DNA of 64,000 bases from Comamonas sp. 26. Lineage in GTDB: Bacteria; Pseudomonadota; Gammaproteobacteria; Burkholderiales; Burkholderiaceae_C. Positions 8,339 through 15,213 of this stretch are shown here, piece after piece. Positions within the stretch are counted from its first letter, which is position 1. Each line of letters opens with the position of its first letter. The DNA is taken from assembly GCF_002754475.1 (NCBI RefSeq), contig NZ_PEFL01000002.1, forward strand, positions 620,001 through 684,000, in the 5' to 3' direction. Below the pieces are notes generated by a model that was given only the letters and a program-made list of their open reading frames with translations, was not told where the DNA came from and made no database searches. A program made the translations under genes and the position numbers.

Positions 8339-8898
8339 AAGCACTCTGGCTGGTGCGCCATGCTCGCCCGCTGATTGACACAGACCGCTGCTATGGCAGT
8401 CTGGATATTGCGGCCGATGCACAGGCCACCCGGCAAGCCGCACAGGCGCTTCACAAGGCCTTGCTGCCGCTGCGGGGTGATTTGCAGCTCTGGCACTCGC
8501 CACTACAAAGATGTGAGCAACTAGCGATTGATTTGAAAGCGCTACAGCCTGATTTCACTGCAACACCCGACACACGTCTGCTGGAGATGAACTTCGGCCA
8601 CTGGGAAGGTCAGCGCTGGGATGCCATTGGCGAATCCGCCATCAGCGCCTGGGCCGAGAACCTGGCACGGCATGCGCCCGGCGATGGAGAGTCTCTGGCG
8701 CAGATGCTGCAGCGTGTATCACAAGCCTTGGACGATGCCCGCCGCAACCCAAGCGCTCATGTCGTCTGGATTTGCCATGCCGGCGTCGCGCGCTGCGTGC
8801 AATGGCTGGTGCAGCATGGCCAGCAGCTGCCGCAAAGCCATGAGTGGACGTTGCCCGCCCCCGCCTATGGGCAGTGGGTGCAGATCCCGCTCAGTTGA
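8335..8898 (+). CDS. cobC: Histidine phosphatase, probable alpha-ribazole phosphatase
   Basis: A 187-residue phosphoglycerate-mutase-like phosphatase. Its position, overlapping the end of cobS, supports alpha-ribazole-5'-phosphate dephosphorylation in cobalamin nucleotide-loop assembly. The catalytic signature is LVRHARP, with RHA in place of the more usual RHG, followed by the conserved arginine in HSPLQRCEQLA, the acid LLEMNFGHWEGQ with Glu, and the second catalytic histidine in VVWICHAGVARC. All core residues are present, so the enzyme is likely active. The frame remains open far upstream inside cobS; the GTG at 8335 is chosen because it starts the phosphatase fold and overlaps the cobS stop. 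The 3' end overlaps the convergent gspC-like gene by 8 bp. Confidence 0.88.
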   Translation: MKALWLVRHARPLIDTDRCYGSLDIAADAQATRQAAQALHKALLPLRGDLQLWHSPLQRCEQLAIDLKALQPDFTATPDTRLLEMNFGHWEGQRWDAIGESAISAWAENLARHAPGDGESLAQMLQRVSQALDDARRNPSAHVVWICHAGVARCVQWLVQHGQQLPQSHEWTLPAPAYGQWVQIPLS

Positions 8899-9358
8899 AT
8901 GCCGCGATGGGCGGCTTGGGCAGCTGCAACACGGTACTGGCCGGGCCGTTGACCGGGCCAAGGCGGGCTTCACGCGCAGCCAGGGATTGCAGAATCAAGC
9001 CTTCGTCTACCGCCTCACCCACACGCACGGCCTTGCTGCCTTTGCCTTCAACGGCAATCACCGCTGCGCCGCCGCCAGACTCATTGCCCGCCAGCACACC
9101 CAGCAACGAATAACGGCTGGCCACCGGCGCGGCCGCCACAGCAGGCAAAGCAACGGCTCCCAAAGCCTTGGCGATTGCCTGGGCATTGGCCTGAACCGGC
9201 TGTGCTGGAGAAATCACAGGCAACTGCTCACTGGCACTGCCGGTGAATCGCAGCACCCAGAAAACCACCACCGCAGCGGCGGCAGCCCACAGCAGCAAGG
9301 TCGTGAGTTTGACGGGCATGGAAATGCCCTGAGCAAGTTTGAAAGATTGCGTTCGCAT
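8891..9358 (-). CDS. gspC: Type II secretion GspC-like inner-membrane protein (short form)
   Basis: A 155-residue bitopic protein with one transmembrane helix (LTTLLLWAAAAAVVVFWVL, about residues 18-36). A periplasmic part follows, with an HR-domain-like block SRYSLLGVLAGNES...AAVIAV and VGEAVDEGLILQSL, typical of GspC. GspC links the inner-membrane platform to the secretin GspD. The protein stops soon after the HR domain, so the PDZ or coiled-coil end of longer GspC proteins is absent. It is transcribed divergently from gspG with only 46 bp between the starts. The ATG at 9319 (MPVKLTT) is a plausible alternative start with a better ribosome site. The family call rests on topology, HR-like motif and location. 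Confidence 0.8.
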   Translation of the reverse strand: MRTQSFKLAQGISMPVKLTTLLLWAAAAAVVVFWVLRFTGSASEQLPVISPAQPVQANAQAIAKALGAVALPAVAAAPVASRYSLLGVLAGNESGGGAAVIAVEGKGSKAVRVGEAVDEGLILQSLAAREARLGPVNGPASTVLQLPKPPIAAFN

Positions 9359-9404
9359 TCGACGATTATGATGGGTCAGTATTGCGTTTCTAGTACAGAG
9401 CTAC

Positions 9405-9857
9405 ATGACATCTCATCGCCACCGTTCGCTGTCTGCTATCCGCCACGCTGCATCGCGCGGTTTCACCCTGATTGAGCTGATGGTGGTACTGGTCATCATC
9501 GGTGTGCTGGCTGCACTCATCGTGCCCAATGTGCTGGACCGCGCCGACGATGCGCGCGTGACTGCCGCCAAGACCGATATTGCCAATATCAATCAGGCAC
9601 TCAAACTCTACCGCCTCGATAACCAGCGCTATCCCACGGCCGAACAAGGCCTGAAGGCACTGGTGGCCAAGCCCACCTCTGGCCCCGCGCCACAGAACTG
9701 GAAGCCTTATCTGGAAAAGCTGCCCAACGACCCCTGGGGCAATGCTTATCAGTACCTGAACCCCGGCGTGAAGGGCCCCATCGACATCATGTCTTTTGGC
9801 GGTGATGGCAAGGCTGGGGGCGAGGGCAAGGATGCGGATATTGGCAGTTGGCAATGA
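9405..9857 (+). CDS. gspG: Type II secretion major pseudopilin GspG
   Basis: Major subunit of the periplasmic pseudopilus, the piston of the type II secretion system. It is a class III prepilin: basic leader, then the prepilin-peptidase site SRG|FTLIELMVVLVIIGVLAAL with Glu5 of the mature protein, an N-terminal helix with hydrophobic core, and the globular domain. The C-terminal loop DIMSFGGDGKAGG...KDADIGSW has the calcium-binding aspartates typical of GspG. At 150 residues its length is normal. It is first gene of the plus-strand gsp run and is followed by a hairpin-containing gap of about 165 bp, while the genes after it are nearly all overlapping. That spacing may allow GspG, needed in excess, to be made at a higher level. 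Confidence 0.97.
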   Translation: MTSHRHRSLSAIRHAASRGFTLIELMVVLVIIGVLAALIVPNVLDRADDARVTAAKTDIANINQALKLYRLDNQRYPTAEQGLKALVAKPTSGPAPQNWKPYLEKLPNDPWGNAYQYLNPGVKGPIDIMSFGGDGKAGGEGKDADIGSWQ

Positions 9858-9887
9858 CGTCTACCCCCACGCTCCCTCACTTTGTGT

Positions 9888-9932
9888 GGTCGCTGCCCCC
9901 CGAGGGGGTCCTGACCGGCTTTGGCCGGTTTT
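9888..9932 (+). terminator. Possible attenuating terminator between gspG and gspH
   Basis: Two consecutive hairpins: CCCCC-CGA-GGGGG near 9895-9908, then ACCGGC / GCCGGT with a TTTG loop (9914-9929) followed by TTTTC. The second resembles a weak intrinsic terminator. The first resembles a dispersed C-rich intergenic repeat. Confidence 0.5.
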
Positions 9933-10023
9933 CGTCTTGGGGCGGCCCGGCGACGAAAACTCACACCAGCCCATCGTCTGAAACCGTCCTGCCACTAGCG
10001 CACAGCTAGTGACCTCTCTGCCC

Positions 10024-10464
10024 ATGGCGCGCATCAAATCTGCGGGATTCACGCTGCTTGAACTATTGGTCGTGATTTCCATCATGGCGCTGGCGACAGC
10101 AGGCGTGAGCCTGGCCATTCGCGACAGCGGCGAGCAGCAACTGGAACGCGAAGCCCAGCGACTGGCCACGCTGCTGGAATCTGCCCGCGCACAAGCCCGT
10201 ACCAATGGTGCACTGGTCGTGTGGCGACCTATGCCTCAGGGCTTTCGCTTTGAGGGTCTGCCTGCCAATGTACAAATGCCCACGCAGTGGCTCAAGACTG
10301 CGGTGCAGATTCAGCCCAGCACGCCCGTCGTGCTGGGGCCAGAGCCATTGATTCCCCGCCAGAGCATTACCCTGTCGCTGCCTGGCAGCAACTCCGCGCC
10401 ATTGCAACTGAGCACAGACGGCCTGCGCCCCTTCAGCATTCAGAACGTGCAGGTGGCGCAATGA
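10024..10464 (+). CDS. gspH: Type II secretion minor pseudopilin GspH
   Basis: Minor pseudopilin of 146 residues, part of the pseudopilus of the type II secretion system. The leader MARIKSAG|FTLLELLVVISIMALATAGVSL is a textbook prepilin-peptidase substrate with the conserved Glu5. A GspH-type beta-rich domain follows, including ARTNGALVVWRPMPQGFRFEGL. A GTG at 10009 extends the frame by five residues; ATG 10024 gives the more usual short leader and I chose it. The stop overlaps the gspI ATG (ATGA), indicating translational coupling. Confidence 0.9.
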   Translation: MARIKSAGFTLLELLVVISIMALATAGVSLAIRDSGEQQLEREAQRLATLLESARAQARTNGALVVWRPMPQGFRFEGLPANVQMPTQWLKTAVQIQPSTPVVLGPEPLIPRQSITLSLPGSNSAPLQLSTDGLRPFSIQNVQVAQ

Positions 10465-10814
10465 AGCAGCGCGGCTTTACGCTGATTGAAGTGCTGGTCG
10501 CCGTCGGCATCGTCGGCGTCACCTTGCTGGCTGGCCTGCAGGCCAGCAGCGCGCTCACGCGCAATGCCCAGCGCCAGTCCGATGTGATCCTCGCTCAGCT
10601 CTGTGCACAAAATGAGCTGGTGCGGCTGCGCCTTTTCAACCAGATGCCTGCGGTGGGCGACACCTCCACCAACTGCCCGCAGGCCGGTCGGCAGATGCAG
10701 GTGCAAGTCAGCGTGCGACCCACACCCAACCCCAGCTTCAGACGTGTGGATGCCCAGGTTTTCTCTGAATCCTCCGCCATCTTGCGTGTCTCCACCATTG
10801 TTGGTCGCTACTGA
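10461..10814 (+). CDS. gspI: Type II secretion minor pseudopilin GspI
   Basis: Minor pseudopilin of 117 residues. GspI forms the pseudopilus tip with GspJ and GspK and initiates assembly. It starts directly with the cleavage motif MKQRG|FTLIEVLVAVGIVGVTLLAGL, has the helix bearing Glu5, and continues into a small domain with a Cys pair (ILAQLCAQNELVRL and STNCPQAGRQ) found in many GspI proteins. The frame is open upstream within gspH, but the ATG at 10461 overlaps the gspH stop and begins the prepilin leader, so it is the real start. gspJ begins 3 bp after the stop. Confidence 0.95.
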   Translation: MKQRGFTLIEVLVAVGIVGVTLLAGLQASSALTRNAQRQSDVILAQLCAQNELVRLRLFNQMPAVGDTSTNCPQAGRQMQVQVSVRPTPNPSFRRVDAQVFSESSAILRVSTIVGRY

Positions 10815-10817
10815 ATC

Positions 10818-11498
10818 ATGAGCAGCATGCGCACCAAGAATCTGGGCTTTACTCTGATTGAGCTATTAGTCGCGCTGGCGGCCATGGCGCTGCTGTCCAT
10901 CATGAGCTGGCGCGGCATTGATGGCATGCTGCGTACGCAGGAAGTGACGCGCGAGCAAGGCGATCAGCACGCCATCATGCAGACCGTGCTGGCCCAGTGG
11001 AATGCCGACCTCAACGCCCTCATGCCGCTGCAAGGCCGCCAGGCGCTGGACTGGGATGGGCAGGTGCTGCGCCTGACCCGCAAGACCAGCGCTGCCAACG
11101 ACAACGGTGCACTGGTCGTGGCCTGGAGCCGCCGCAATGTGGACGGACTGCAGCAATGGGTACGCTGGCAGTCGCTGCCCGCACGCACCGCCAGTGAATG
11201 GAATGACGCATGGAGCCAGGCCGCCCAATGGGGCCGCAACCCATCGAGCGATCAGATGCGCCGCGAAACCGTGCTGCTGCCGCTGGATCTGTGGCGCGTG
11301 TACTACTACCGCAGCAATGCGTGGACCAACCCGCTCTCCAGCGACCAGAGCAGCGCCAGCAATGCCAACGGTGCCGCCGCCATGCCCACGGTGCCCGATG
11401 GGATTCGCATCGAACTCACCTTGCCCGCTGGCAGAGCGCTGAATGGCGTGATGACGGTGGATTGGGTCAACCCGCTTCGCTCTAACTCACGATCATGA
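10818..11498 (+). CDS. gspJ: Type II secretion minor pseudopilin GspJ
   Basis: Minor pseudopilin of 226 residues and part of the GspI-J-K tip complex. The leader MSSMRTKNLG|FTLIELLVALAAMALLSIMSW has the prepilin-peptidase glycine and Glu5. The following WRGIDGMLRTQEVTREQ and the tryptophan-rich middle (TASEWNDAWSQAAQWG) are characteristic of GspJ. The start lies 3 bp after gspI. The stop overlaps the ATG of gspK (ATGA). Confidence 0.95.
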   Translation: MSSMRTKNLGFTLIELLVALAAMALLSIMSWRGIDGMLRTQEVTREQGDQHAIMQTVLAQWNADLNALMPLQGRQALDWDGQVLRLTRKTSAANDNGALVVAWSRRNVDGLQQWVRWQSLPARTASEWNDAWSQAAQWGRNPSSDQMRRETVLLPLDLWRVYYYRSNAWTNPLSSDQSSASNANGAAAMPTVPDGIRIELTLPAGRALNGVMTVDWVNPLRSNSRS

Positions 11499-12562
11499 CC
11501 CCCTGTGTCGCTTCGCTCCTTCCCCCAAGGGGGACGACGCCTTCGCCGCAAGGCGGGTCTCGCTCGGCGTCTCTGGCCCCGGCGACTTCCCACGCACAGC
11601 GCTCGTCTCAGCATGGCGCGGCTCTGCTGGCAGCCATGCTGACGGTGGTGCTGGTCGCCACGCTGGCCTCTGCCGCACTATGGCAGCAGTGGCGTGATGT
11701 GGAGATTGAAACGGCAGAGCGCAACCGCGTGCAGGCCAACTGGCTGCTGCTGGGCGCACAGGACTGGTCGCGTGTGGTACTGCAGGAAGATTCTCGCGCC
11801 AACCGCAGTAACCCGATTGATCACCTAGGCGAGCCCTGGGCCGTGCCGCTACAGGAAGCGCGCCTGTCCACCTTTTTGGCGGCCAAGAACAATGTCAGCC
11901 AGGTCGATGATGGAATGGCCGATGTACAGGATGCTTTTCTCTCCGGCGAAATCATCGATCTGCAATCCCGCCTGAATCTGCTTAATCTGCTGAGCGGGCA
12001 AGAAAAGAAGATTTCGGAAGAAGACCTCCTGCCCTTCATGCGCCTGTTCGAGCGACTGGGCCTGCCCGGCAGCGCTGTCATGCAGATCGCCATGGCCTTG
12101 CAGCAAGCCTCGCTCAACAAATCACAGTCTGCGCCGCTGATGCCGCGCACCGTGGGCCAACTGAGCTGGCTGGGAATTGATGCCCGAACCATTGCCCGCC
12201 TTGAGCCCTATGTCACCTTGCTGCCTCAGCGCACCTCCGTCAACATCAATACGGCCACGGCAGAAGTGATCTGGGCCAGTGTCCCGGACATGGACTGGGC
12301 CCGCGCCAACCAGCTGGTGCAGTTACGCAACACTTCTCCTTTTAAATCTTTGAATGCGGCTGGCACGGCCATTGGCATGGCCGGTGCATTCAATTCGAGC
12401 TCGCACTCCGTCATCACCGAATACTTTGAAGCGCGCGGACGCCTGCGCCTCGGGGAAAACATATTGAGTCAGCGCTCACTGATTGAGCGAAAAAGCATGA
12501 ACGTCAACACCCTTTGGCAGGAGCGTGCCGACTGGGGCATGCCCACAGTTCCAAGGCCCTGA
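11495..12562 (+). CDS. gspK: Type II secretion minor pseudopilin GspK with repeat-derived N-terminus
   Basis: Largest minor pseudopilin (355 residues), the cap of the GspI-J-K tip. The prepilin-type helix is QHG|AALLAAMLTVVLVATLASA, lacking Glu5 as GspK usually does. After it come the alpha-domain (around residues 130-260, FMRLFERLGLPGSAVMQIA) and the helix-hairpin-like VNINTATAEVIWASVPDM segment seen in the family. The frame starts with an ATG overlapping the gspJ stop, but the first 27 codons or so coincide with a 78-bp dispersed repeat. This gives an unusually long, Pro/Ser-rich leader of about 40 residues. A shorter native leader was probably interrupted or replaced while the frame stayed open. 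The alternative is a start at an internal ATG after the cleavage glycine, which would remove the leader and is unlikely to be functional. Confidence 0.92.
   Translation: MTPCVASLLPPRGTTPSPQGGSRSASLAPATSHAQRSSQHGAALLAAMLTVVLVATLASAALWQQWRDVEIETAERNRVQANWLLLGAQDWSRVVLQEDSRANRSNPIDHLGEPWAVPLQEARLSTFLAAKNNVSQVDDGMADVQDAFLSGEIIDLQSRLNLLNLLSGQEKKISEEDLLPFMRLFERLGLPGSAVMQIAMALQQASLNKSQSAPLMPRTVGQLSWLGIDARTIARLEPYVTLLPQRTSVNINTATAEVIWASVPDMDWARANQLVQLRNTSPFKSLNAAGTAIGMAGAFNSSSHSVITEYFEARGRLRLGENILSQRSLIERKSMNVNTLWQERADWGMPTVPRP
11498..11575 (+). repeat. 78-bp dispersed repeat inside the 5' end of gspK
   Basis: Begins with ACCCCCTGTGTCGCTTCG, contains the hairpin CCCCCAAGGGGG and ends with GCTCGGCGTCTCTG. 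A same-length inverted copy lies at 45176-45253; by eye they differ at about 10 of 78 positions, with no gaps. Confidence 0.9.
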
Positions 12563-12604
12563 CACCACGCCGTCATAACCCCCCCATAGAATGCGGCATC
12601 CTCC

Positions 12605-13831
12605 ATGAGCACATTGCTAATACAGCTGCCAGCGGAACTCGCACATTCCGCCGCAGAATATCTCTACATCGTCAGCGACGATGGTCAAAGCGCTCAGCGC
12701 AGCGGCCAGGCCAGCGCGACTCTGCTGCCAGCCTCCGGCCGCACGAATCAAGTCACTGCAGTCATCCCTGCCAGCCGCCTTTCCTGGCACAGCATCACCC
12801 TGCCGCCGGGCCTGAACGTGCAAAGCCGCCGCCAGCAAGCGCGCGTGCGTGCTGTGCTTGAAGGTCTGCTGGAAGAAAAGCTGCTCGACGACGCATCCAC
12901 TCTGCACCTGGCGCTGGACTCCACTCCGGCAGGTCAGAACTACTGGGTCGCTGCCTGCGACAAAGCATGGCTGCAATCGCACCTGCATCTTCTGGAAAGC
13001 AGCGGCCATGTCGCCAACCGACTGGTTCCTGAGCAATGGCCCAGCGCCAGCGCGCAGCTGCTGCTGTCGGGCGACAACGGCAACGCACAGCTCAGCGTGA
13101 CCGGGCTGGATGGACAAGCCACGCTGGCCACCCTGCCGCTGCGCGCCGATGTCAGCTTGCTGCACCCTCTGCTATCGCGCCTGCCAGCAGACCTGCCCGT
13201 GCTGGCCGAGCCCCAGCTCGCCCGTGCGGCAGAAGCCTTGCAGCGCCCCGTCAACATCTTTACCGCTGCGCAGCGCCTGCTGCAAAGCGCAAGCTACCCC
13301 GGTGATCTGGCGCAGTTTGATCTGGATCTGGGCGGCAGCACCCGCGCCAGGCGTCGCTTGCTGGATGCCTGGCAAAGCTTTGCCAAAGCCCCGCAATGGC
13401 GCGCCGCGCGCTGGGCGACCGGCATTGCCATCGTGGCCCAGCTCATAGGCCTGAACGCCTGGGCCTTCAAAGAAAATCGCTCCATCGCCGAGCGCCAGCA
13501 GCAAGCCAAGCAGGTGCTGCAAACCACCTTCCCGCATGTGCCCGTGATTGTGGATGCGCCCGTGCAAATGCAGCGCGAGCTGGATGTGCTGCGCAGCAAT
13601 TCTGGTGCGCTATCTGCGGCTGACCTGGAAGCCCTGCTGGCCGCCAGCGCCACCATCAGCAGCATGCCCAACGCCAAAAGCCTGCAGTATCAGGACAAGC
13701 AACTGCGCATCACAGGGCTCGACCTGAACCCCGAAGCTCTGAGCGATGCACAGCAAAGCCTTGAAGCCAGCGGCTACCAGCTGCAGCGCGAAGGCGCCGA
13801 CCTCGTACTCAGCGCAAAGGCCTATCCATGA
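12605..13831 (+). CDS. gspL: Type II secretion inner-membrane platform protein GspL
   Basis: 408-residue bitopic component of the inner-membrane platform that ties the cytoplasmic ATPase GspE to GspM and GspF. The N-terminal part is the actin-like cytoplasmic domain (VIPASRLSWHSITLPPGLN, then ARVRAVLEGLLEEKLLDD). A single transmembrane helix follows around residues 278-297 (IVAQLIGLNAWAF), and the C-terminal periplasmic part ends in a ferredoxin-like domain (QLRITGLDLNPEALSDAQQSL). The length is normal for GspL. The start follows gspK by 42 bp, the largest gap in the H-to-E run, and the stop overlaps the gspM ATG by 4 bp. Confidence 0.93.
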   Translation: MSTLLIQLPAELAHSAAEYLYIVSDDGQSAQRSGQASATLLPASGRTNQVTAVIPASRLSWHSITLPPGLNVQSRRQQARVRAVLEGLLEEKLLDDASTLHLALDSTPAGQNYWVAACDKAWLQSHLHLLESSGHVANRLVPEQWPSASAQLLLSGDNGNAQLSVTGLDGQATLATLPLRADVSLLHPLLSRLPADLPVLAEPQLARAAEALQRPVNIFTAAQRLLQSASYPGDLAQFDLDLGGSTRARRRLLDAWQSFAKAPQWRAARWATGIAIVAQLIGLNAWAFKENRSIAERQQQAKQVLQTTFPHVPVIVDAPVQMQRELDVLRSNSGALSAADLEALLAASATISSMPNAKSLQYQDKQLRITGLDLNPEALSDAQQSLEASGYQLQREGADLVLSAKAYP

Positions 13832-14370
13832 AGCAAGACAACGCCTTGAACACCGCGCTTGCGCCACTGCGCCAGCGCTGGGCAAGCCTCGCGCAGCGTG
13901 AACAGAATCTGGTGCTGATTGCTGGCACTGTCGTGCTGCTGGCACTCGTCTGGTGGATGGCACTGGCACCCGCACTGCACAGCCTGCGCACCGCTCCCGC
14001 CCGCCACACCGCCGCAGACCGCGAGCTGCAAGCCATGCTGCAAATGCAGTCACAGGCCGAGCTGCTGCGCCAGCAACCGCAAGCGAATAACGCCGATGTG
14101 CGCACGCAGCTGGAGCAATCCATCAAAACCGAAATGCCCGCCACGGCGCAAATGCAATGGCTGGGCAACCGCGCTCAAGTCACTCTCACCAATGCACCCG
14201 CGCCCGCGCTGGCCCGCTGGCTTAGCCAGGTGCGTGACAACAGCCATGCATCCGTCACGGAGATGAAGCTCAACCGCGCCCCTGAGGATGCTGCAGTCGC
14301 CTCAGCCAGCACACGCTGGAGCGGTAATTTGCTGCTCGACCTTCCCGGCCATGCAGGCGCGCCCAATTAA
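13828..14370 (+). CDS. gspM: Type II secretion platform protein GspM
   Basis: 180-residue bitopic inner-membrane protein of the GspC-F-L-M platform. It has a short cytoplasmic N-terminus, one transmembrane helix (LVLIAGTVVLLALVWWMALA, about residues 30-50) and a periplasmic part ending in a ferredoxin-like ring-building domain. The WASLAQREQNLVLIAG boundary is typical of GspM. The start overlaps gspL by 4 bp; gspN begins 9 bp after the stop. Confidence 0.93.
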   Translation: MKQDNALNTALAPLRQRWASLAQREQNLVLIAGTVVLLALVWWMALAPALHSLRTAPARHTAADRELQAMLQMQSQAELLRQQPQANNADVRTQLEQSIKTEMPATAQMQWLGNRAQVTLTNAPAPALARWLSQVRDNSHASVTEMKLNRAPEDAAVASASTRWSGNLLLDLPGHAGAPN

Positions 14371-14379
14371 TCCCTTGTC

Positions 14380-15210
14380 ATGAGCCTGCGTTCATCACGC
14401 CCCTCCCGCCAAACCACGCGCCATCCGCGCGGGCTGGGCGCGCTGCATTCGCCGCGCCGCTGGGCTATTGGTGGTGCGCTGCTGGGCGGCTTGCTGACGG
14501 GTGCCATCTTCGCGCCCGCTGCATGGCTGGCTGCGGGTGTGCAATCAGCTACCGCAGGCCAGGTGCAACTGCAAGAAGCGCGCGGTACGGTCTGGAGTGG
14601 ATCAGCCCGCCTGGTGCTGACGGGCGGCAAAGACAGCCGCGACGCAACGACCCTGCCCACACGCCTGAACTGGACTTTGCGACCCGGCTTTGGCAGCGCC
14701 AGCCTGACTCTGCAAAGCGACTGCTGCACCAGCACGCCGGTGCTGGCCCAGCTCACGCCGGGCTGGAATGCCATGACGCTGCGTGTGAACGACAGCGCCC
14801 TTCAACTGCCTGCCGACATGCTGGCCGGGCTTGGTACGCCGTGGAATACCGTGGATCTGCAAGGCCAGTTGCGCCTGTCTACCACCGGGCTGGCGCTGCA
14901 ATACCGCGCTGGCCGCGCCACCAGTCAAGGCCTGACCCGGCTGGAAGCACTGGCCGTGTCTTCGCGCCTGTCGCCGCTCAAGCCACTAGGCAGCTACCGG
15001 CTCGATATTCAGGGCGGTGACAACGCCCGACTCCATCTGTCTACTCTCAATGGCGACCTGCACCTCAGCGGTCAGGGCCAGTGGGTGGGCTCCCGTCTGC
15101 ACTTCAATGGCGAAGCTTCTGCCAGCCCCGAGCGCGAAGCCGCCCTGTCGAATCTGCTCAATATTCTGGGGCGCCGCCAAGGCACACGCTCCATCATCAC
15201 TTTTGGTTGA
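14380..15210 (+). CDS. gspN: Type II secretion protein GspN
   Basis: 276-residue accessory inner-membrane protein of the type II secretion family N, present only in some systems. It has an arginine-rich cytoplasmic N-terminus, one transmembrane helix near residues 27-50 (AIGGALLGGLLTGAIFAPAA), and a periplasmic part with the GspN features VQLQEARGTVWSGSARLVL near residue 65 and GDLHLSGQGQWVGSRLHFNG near the end. Its exact function is unclear even in well-studied systems. It lies between gspM and gspD with gaps of 9 and 3 bp, so it is certainly in the operon. Confidence 0.92.
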   Translation: MSLRSSRPSRQTTRHPRGLGALHSPRRWAIGGALLGGLLTGAIFAPAAWLAAGVQSATAGQVQLQEARGTVWSGSARLVLTGGKDSRDATTLPTRLNWTLRPGFGSASLTLQSDCCTSTPVLAQLTPGWNAMTLRVNDSALQLPADMLAGLGTPWNTVDLQGQLRLSTTGLALQYRAGRATSQGLTRLEALAVSSRLSPLKPLGSYRLDIQGGDNARLHLSTLNGDLHLSGQGQWVGSRLHFNGEASASPEREAALSNLLNILGRRQGTRSIITFG

Positions 15211-15213
15211 CCC

